DNA from: Chitinophagaceae bacterium | Lineage (GTDB): Bacteria; Bacteroidota; Bacteroidia; Chitinophagales; Chitinophagaceae | Length of the DNA: 64,000 nucleotides | NCBI GenBank assembly: GCA_016699815.1 | Contig: CP065012.1 | Coordinates: forward strand, 124,001 to 188,000 | Reading direction: 5' to 3' | In this document: positions 61,508 to 64,000 of the stretch, in pieces | Numbering within the stretch: position 1 is the stretch's first letter | Layout: every line of letters starts with the position of its first letter | Notes under the pieces: model-generated | The model's input: only the letters and a program-made list of their open reading frames with translations | Databases searched by the model: none | What the model was told of the DNA's origin: nothing | Made by a program: the position numbers and the translations under genes

Positions 61508-61927
61508 ATGAGTTATACAAATTCATCTTCGGCACCTTTAAGTACAATACTAAAACTTGTGGGCATTGTTATCCTTTTAGTGGCAATATGGATGTTTACC
61601 TATCCCAAATACAGGGTTTGGCAGCAAGGCCTTGAAGGAGAAGCAGAATTAAAACGTGCCGAACAAAACCGAAAAATTGCTGTGCAGGAAGCTGAAGCTA
61701 AAAAGGAAGCAGCAAAAAGCCTTGCAGATGCCGAAATAATAAGAGCACAAGGCGTGGCTAAAGCCAATGAAATAATTGGCGGTTCATTAAAAGGCAACGA
61801 AGAATACCTGCGCTATTTATGGATTGATAACCTTGAAAAAGGCAATAACTCTGTAATTTATGTGCCTACAGAAGCTGGCTTACCCATACTGGAAGCCAAC
61901 AGGACGCCAAGGCCGGTAACACCATAA
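61508..61927 (+). CDS. Membrane protein resembling only the C-terminal tail of SPFH/prohibitin proteins
   Basis: A 139-aa protein from ATG 61508. One TM segment (about residues 15-33) is followed by a charged coiled coil rich in Ala, Glu and Lys (AELKRAEQNRKIAVQEAEAKKEAAKSLADAEIIRAQGVAKANEI), then SLKGNEEYLRYLWI and NSVIYVPTEAGLPI. That order is the signature of the prohibitin/HflC-type C-terminus (EAEs, IRAEGEA, SLKGNPxYL, VIYLP), but the SPFH domain itself is missing. It probably oligomerises at the inner membrane. No partner protease gene is near. Function unknown. Confidence 0.8.
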   Translation: MSYTNSSSAPLSTILKLVGIVILLVAIWMFTYPKYRVWQQGLEGEAELKRAEQNRKIAVQEAEAKKEAAKSLADAEIIRAQGVAKANEIIGGSLKGNEEYLRYLWIDNLEKGNNSVIYVPTEAGLPILEANRTPRPVTP

Positions 61928-61942
61928 ATTTAGAATAAAAAA

Positions 61943-61971
61943 AATACCGTTTTTTTAAATGGCATTTTTTT
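61943..61971. terminator. Probable bidirectional terminator
   Basis: Imperfect stem AATACCGTTT/AAATGGCATT (one mismatch, one G-U pair) with T-runs on both strands, between the convergent SPFH-tail and T9SS genes. Confidence 0.6.
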
Positions 61972-61976
61972 GAAAG

Positions 61977-64000
61977 CTATTTAAGTAAACTCAGTTTTAG
62001 CATTTGGCTTTTCTTATTCTTATCAATAAAGTGCATTTGATAAATGCCATTGGCAAAAGCCATTGCCGGAATTTCTATGATTTGTAAATAACTGTTGATA
62101 CTTACTTCTTTTGTTAATACAATTTGGCCAGCCTGGTTCATCATTTGCATTTGGTATTTTCCCAATGGCTGGTTGCAGAACTGTATTTTAATAATATTAT
62201 CGTAAACTGGGTTTGGCGTAGCTTTTATAGAAATTTCTGAAGGTAAAGCGCCCACTTTCTCTACATTGCTGTAAAGTATGCTTCCATCAGTATGTATTGC
62301 TTTTATTCGATAAGTAATGGCGCCTTGTTCTGCCCTCTCATCGTCAAAAATATAAGCCATTCCGGGATTTGTATTTTTAACTACTGCAAAATTTTCGCCA
62401 TCTGTGCTTTTTTCCACTTCGTAATTAAGTACATCTTCTTCATCGGCAGTTTTCCAATTTACGGTAACCGATTTATTAGCGTTCCTGTTTGCATTTATTC
62501 CTATAAACCTTACTTTTTTAATTTGCTTAAATACAATCATAAACCGGTCTGCAGCGGCAGTAGCATTGTTGCTAATTTCAAAATTATAGATGCTGCCTGC
62601 AGCAAGGTCTATTGATGTTGCTGTTTCAGTAAATTTATCAATTAACCAGGCCTGTAGCCCGGGCTTGGCCATATTTATGGGTTGCAGGTTAAACCGGTAT
62701 GGCCTTGCTTTTAACCCGGATATTTTCAGGAAGATGGTATCTGCTTTTTGAATGGTTAATTTGCTTTCAAACATTAATTGTTTATCGCTTTTATCTATGG
62801 ATAAGTTTTCGCCGGGGTTAGTAATTTTTAATGCATCATCTCCATTTACAGCATTACTATTGTTATTGTTGAAATCTATTAAAACCCCATCCATTGTTGC
62901 AGGCCCATCGGGTGTAACAGCTTCGAGTATGTTCATTAAGCGTACATCCTGTGTTTTCATCCTAAATACTTCTCTGCTGCCATCGGTTTTGCTGCCTTCA
63001 CTAAACGATACAGAGCCAGCACCTGCGGCTTTTGACTGTACATAAAATGCCGTGCCCGATTCTATATTATTATCAATACTTCCATTGGTATTATAAGGGT
63101 CGCCGGGCATTCCATTGCTTCCGGGGAATATTGTATAATCTGTACCTGCACCATTTAAAGTAAATAGCTGGAAGGCGCCCAATCCATAAGCCCCGCCATT
63201 TGCAGCATTGGTAAGCCGTGGATCCCAAACCCAGAAAAACTTCACCTTTGCATCACCTGCAAATGCAACGCCGCTGGGAGTTATTTGCCTTAAATCTACA
63301 GCCGAGGCATATGGGTTACCTGCACTAAAAAATTGGTTAGTTGCCGTAGCTGTAAAACTTACCGATTGTGCATTGCGTTTTAAAGTTCCTCTTGTTCTTA
63401 AAATTGTGGCACTGCTTCCGGTAGTACTTACCACGCTCCTGTCGCCTCTCACAAATTTCATCCAGCCTGTGCCGGTAGCAATTGCAGTATCTGTTTTGCT
63501 GATGGTATTATAGCGCTGGTTGGCATCATTGCTCCAGTATTTCATATCATGGCCACCGGGTGTGTTCATATCAAACCAATTGCTGCTATTCCAGTTACTA
63601 TACAAGCTACCTATTCTTGTGCCATAGCCGCTTACCGGGTTCCCGGTTCCAGTTTGATCAGCTTCCTGCCATGCTTCATTTATGGTTTGTGAAGTGGTTA
63701 ATGGTATGCTTAAAAACCTCCATTTACGGGCATTGTAATTATAGCGTTCAACAATAAATCGTCCTCGGTTGTTGTTGGTTAAACCTTTATCGTAATTGAT
63801 GGTAACCCCGGTAGGAATTGCTGCAATCCACCCGGTGCTGGTTGCGCTGCTACGTATGATGATATTGCCGGAATCGAGAAGTAATTTGGTACTTACTGCC
63901 GAAAATAACATTTTTTTATGAATGCCAATACTGTTGCGAATTGAAATACTATCTGCTGCAAGCGGTGTATTATTGGAAGTGGTAAAATTGTTGAGTTCTA
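61977..64000 (-). CDS. T9SS-sorted secreted protein, 5' end outside the window
   Basis: A partial gene of at least 674 codons; the frame stays open to the right window edge, so the ATG at 63911 is internal (upstream residues read DSISIRNSIGIHKK). The visible part contains beta-rich repeats, with Trp, Gly and Asn rich stretches (FWVWDPRLTNAANGGAYGLGAFQ), a fibronectin-like segment (VTVNWKTADEEDVLNYEVEKSTDGENF), and a C-terminal type A sorting domain (ISIKATPNPVYDNII, ending KSQMLKLSLLK). A cell-surface protein exported by the type IX system. Function unknown. Confidence 0.88.
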   Translation of the reverse strand, partial: ELNNFTTSNNTPLAADSISIRNSIGIHKKMLFSAVSTKLLLDSGNIIIRSSATSTGWIAAIPTGVTINYDKGLTNNNRGRFIVERYNYNARKWRFLSIPLTTSQTINEAWQEADQTGTGNPVSGYGTRIGSLYSNWNSSNWFDMNTPGGHDMKYWSNDANQRYNTISKTDTAIATGTGWMKFVRGDRSVVSTTGSSATILRTRGTLKRNAQSVSFTATATNQFFSAGNPYASAVDLRQITPSGVAFAGDAKVKFFWVWDPRLTNAANGGAYGLGAFQLFTLNGAGTDYTIFPGSNGMPGDPYNTNGSIDNNIESGTAFYVQSKAAGAGSVSFSEGSKTDGSREVFRMKTQDVRLMNILEAVTPDGPATMDGVLIDFNNNNSNAVNGDDALKITNPGENLSIDKSDKQLMFESKLTIQKADTIFLKISGLKARPYRFNLQPINMAKPGLQAWLIDKFTETATSIDLAAGSIYNFEISNNATAAADRFMIVFKQIKKVRFIGINANRNANKSVTVNWKTADEEDVLNYEVEKSTDGENFAVVKNTNPGMAYIFDDERAEQGAITYRIKAIHTDGSILYSNVEKVGALPSEISIKATPNPVYDNIIKIQFCNQPLGKYQMQMMNQAGQIVLTKEVSINSYLQIIEIPAMAFANGIYQMHFIDKNKKSQMLKLSLLK

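Noticed and set aside
1..64000. CRISPR arrays, tRNA or rRNA genes, insertion sequences
   Set aside because: None was seen by eye: no regularly spaced repeats, no cloverleaf-like sequence and no transposase.

Overview
This is an AT-rich chromosomal window from a Bacteroidota bacterium, most likely a member of the Chitinophagaceae/Chitinophagales. The grounds are Por-type (T9SS) C-terminal sorting regions on two large secreted proteins, many putative promoters with the Bacteroidota -7 box TAnnTTTG and no strong Shine-Dalgarno sequences, Bacteroidota-type PurM, IspH and TopA proteins, a LytTR regulator, and the short KK(D/N)GTPD repeat protein. The lineage is inferred from gene content; there is no rRNA to confirm it. 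No tRNA, rRNA, CRISPR array, transposase or phage module was seen.

1-6.9 kb is accessory in character: a LytTR response regulator, a small membrane protein, a hybrid histidine kinase with receiver and HPt domains, then a run of small secreted or unknown proteins. Three promoters here carry the same direct-repeat operator (two 8-mers 21 bp apart, 36-37 bp upstream of the -7 box), which looks like the binding site of the local LytTR regulator. A DUF4136 lipoprotein gene closes this part and is disrupted. 7-20 kb holds mostly metabolic and housekeeping genes (acyl-CoA carboxylase beta, RNase HI, ParE, two SDRs, BON/SH3 envelope proteins, PurM, RibF, a penicillin-acylase-family enzyme), with a 740-bp gene-free stretch of degenerate repeats at 9.2-9.9 kb. 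20-27.5 kb contains tRNA modification genes (MiaE, TruB) and a compact membrane module SpoIIM-DUF4129-DUF4350-MoxR-DUF58 with a divergent RDD gene.

27.5-46.6 kb carries peptidase T, an FKBP isomerase, a NamZ-like muramidase, galactokinase, MnmA, aconitase, a stand-alone HisB-N-type phosphatase, a GH13 amylase lipoprotein, IspH, Cmk, ClpC, a STAS protein and RNase Z. 46.6-54 kb is a carbohydrate-storage and sugar-uptake block: a glycogen-binding-domain esterase, DapA, GlgC and GlgA on one strand, and a FucP-like sugar transporter with a ROK sugar kinase on the other. 54-56.2 kb is a small-protein cluster that includes a disrupted DinB gene. 56.7-64 kb contains topoisomerase I, two T9SS cargo proteins (one cut by the window edge), and a small membrane protein that resembles only the C-terminal tail of SPFH/prohibitin proteins.

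The best candidate for something undescribed is the LytTR repeat regulon at 1-5 kb. Secondary points are two genes broken by apparently compensating indels, a lipoprotein gene that appears to start at CTG, several enzymes lacking canonical catalytic or metal residues, and repeated use of overlapping stop codons between convergent genes.
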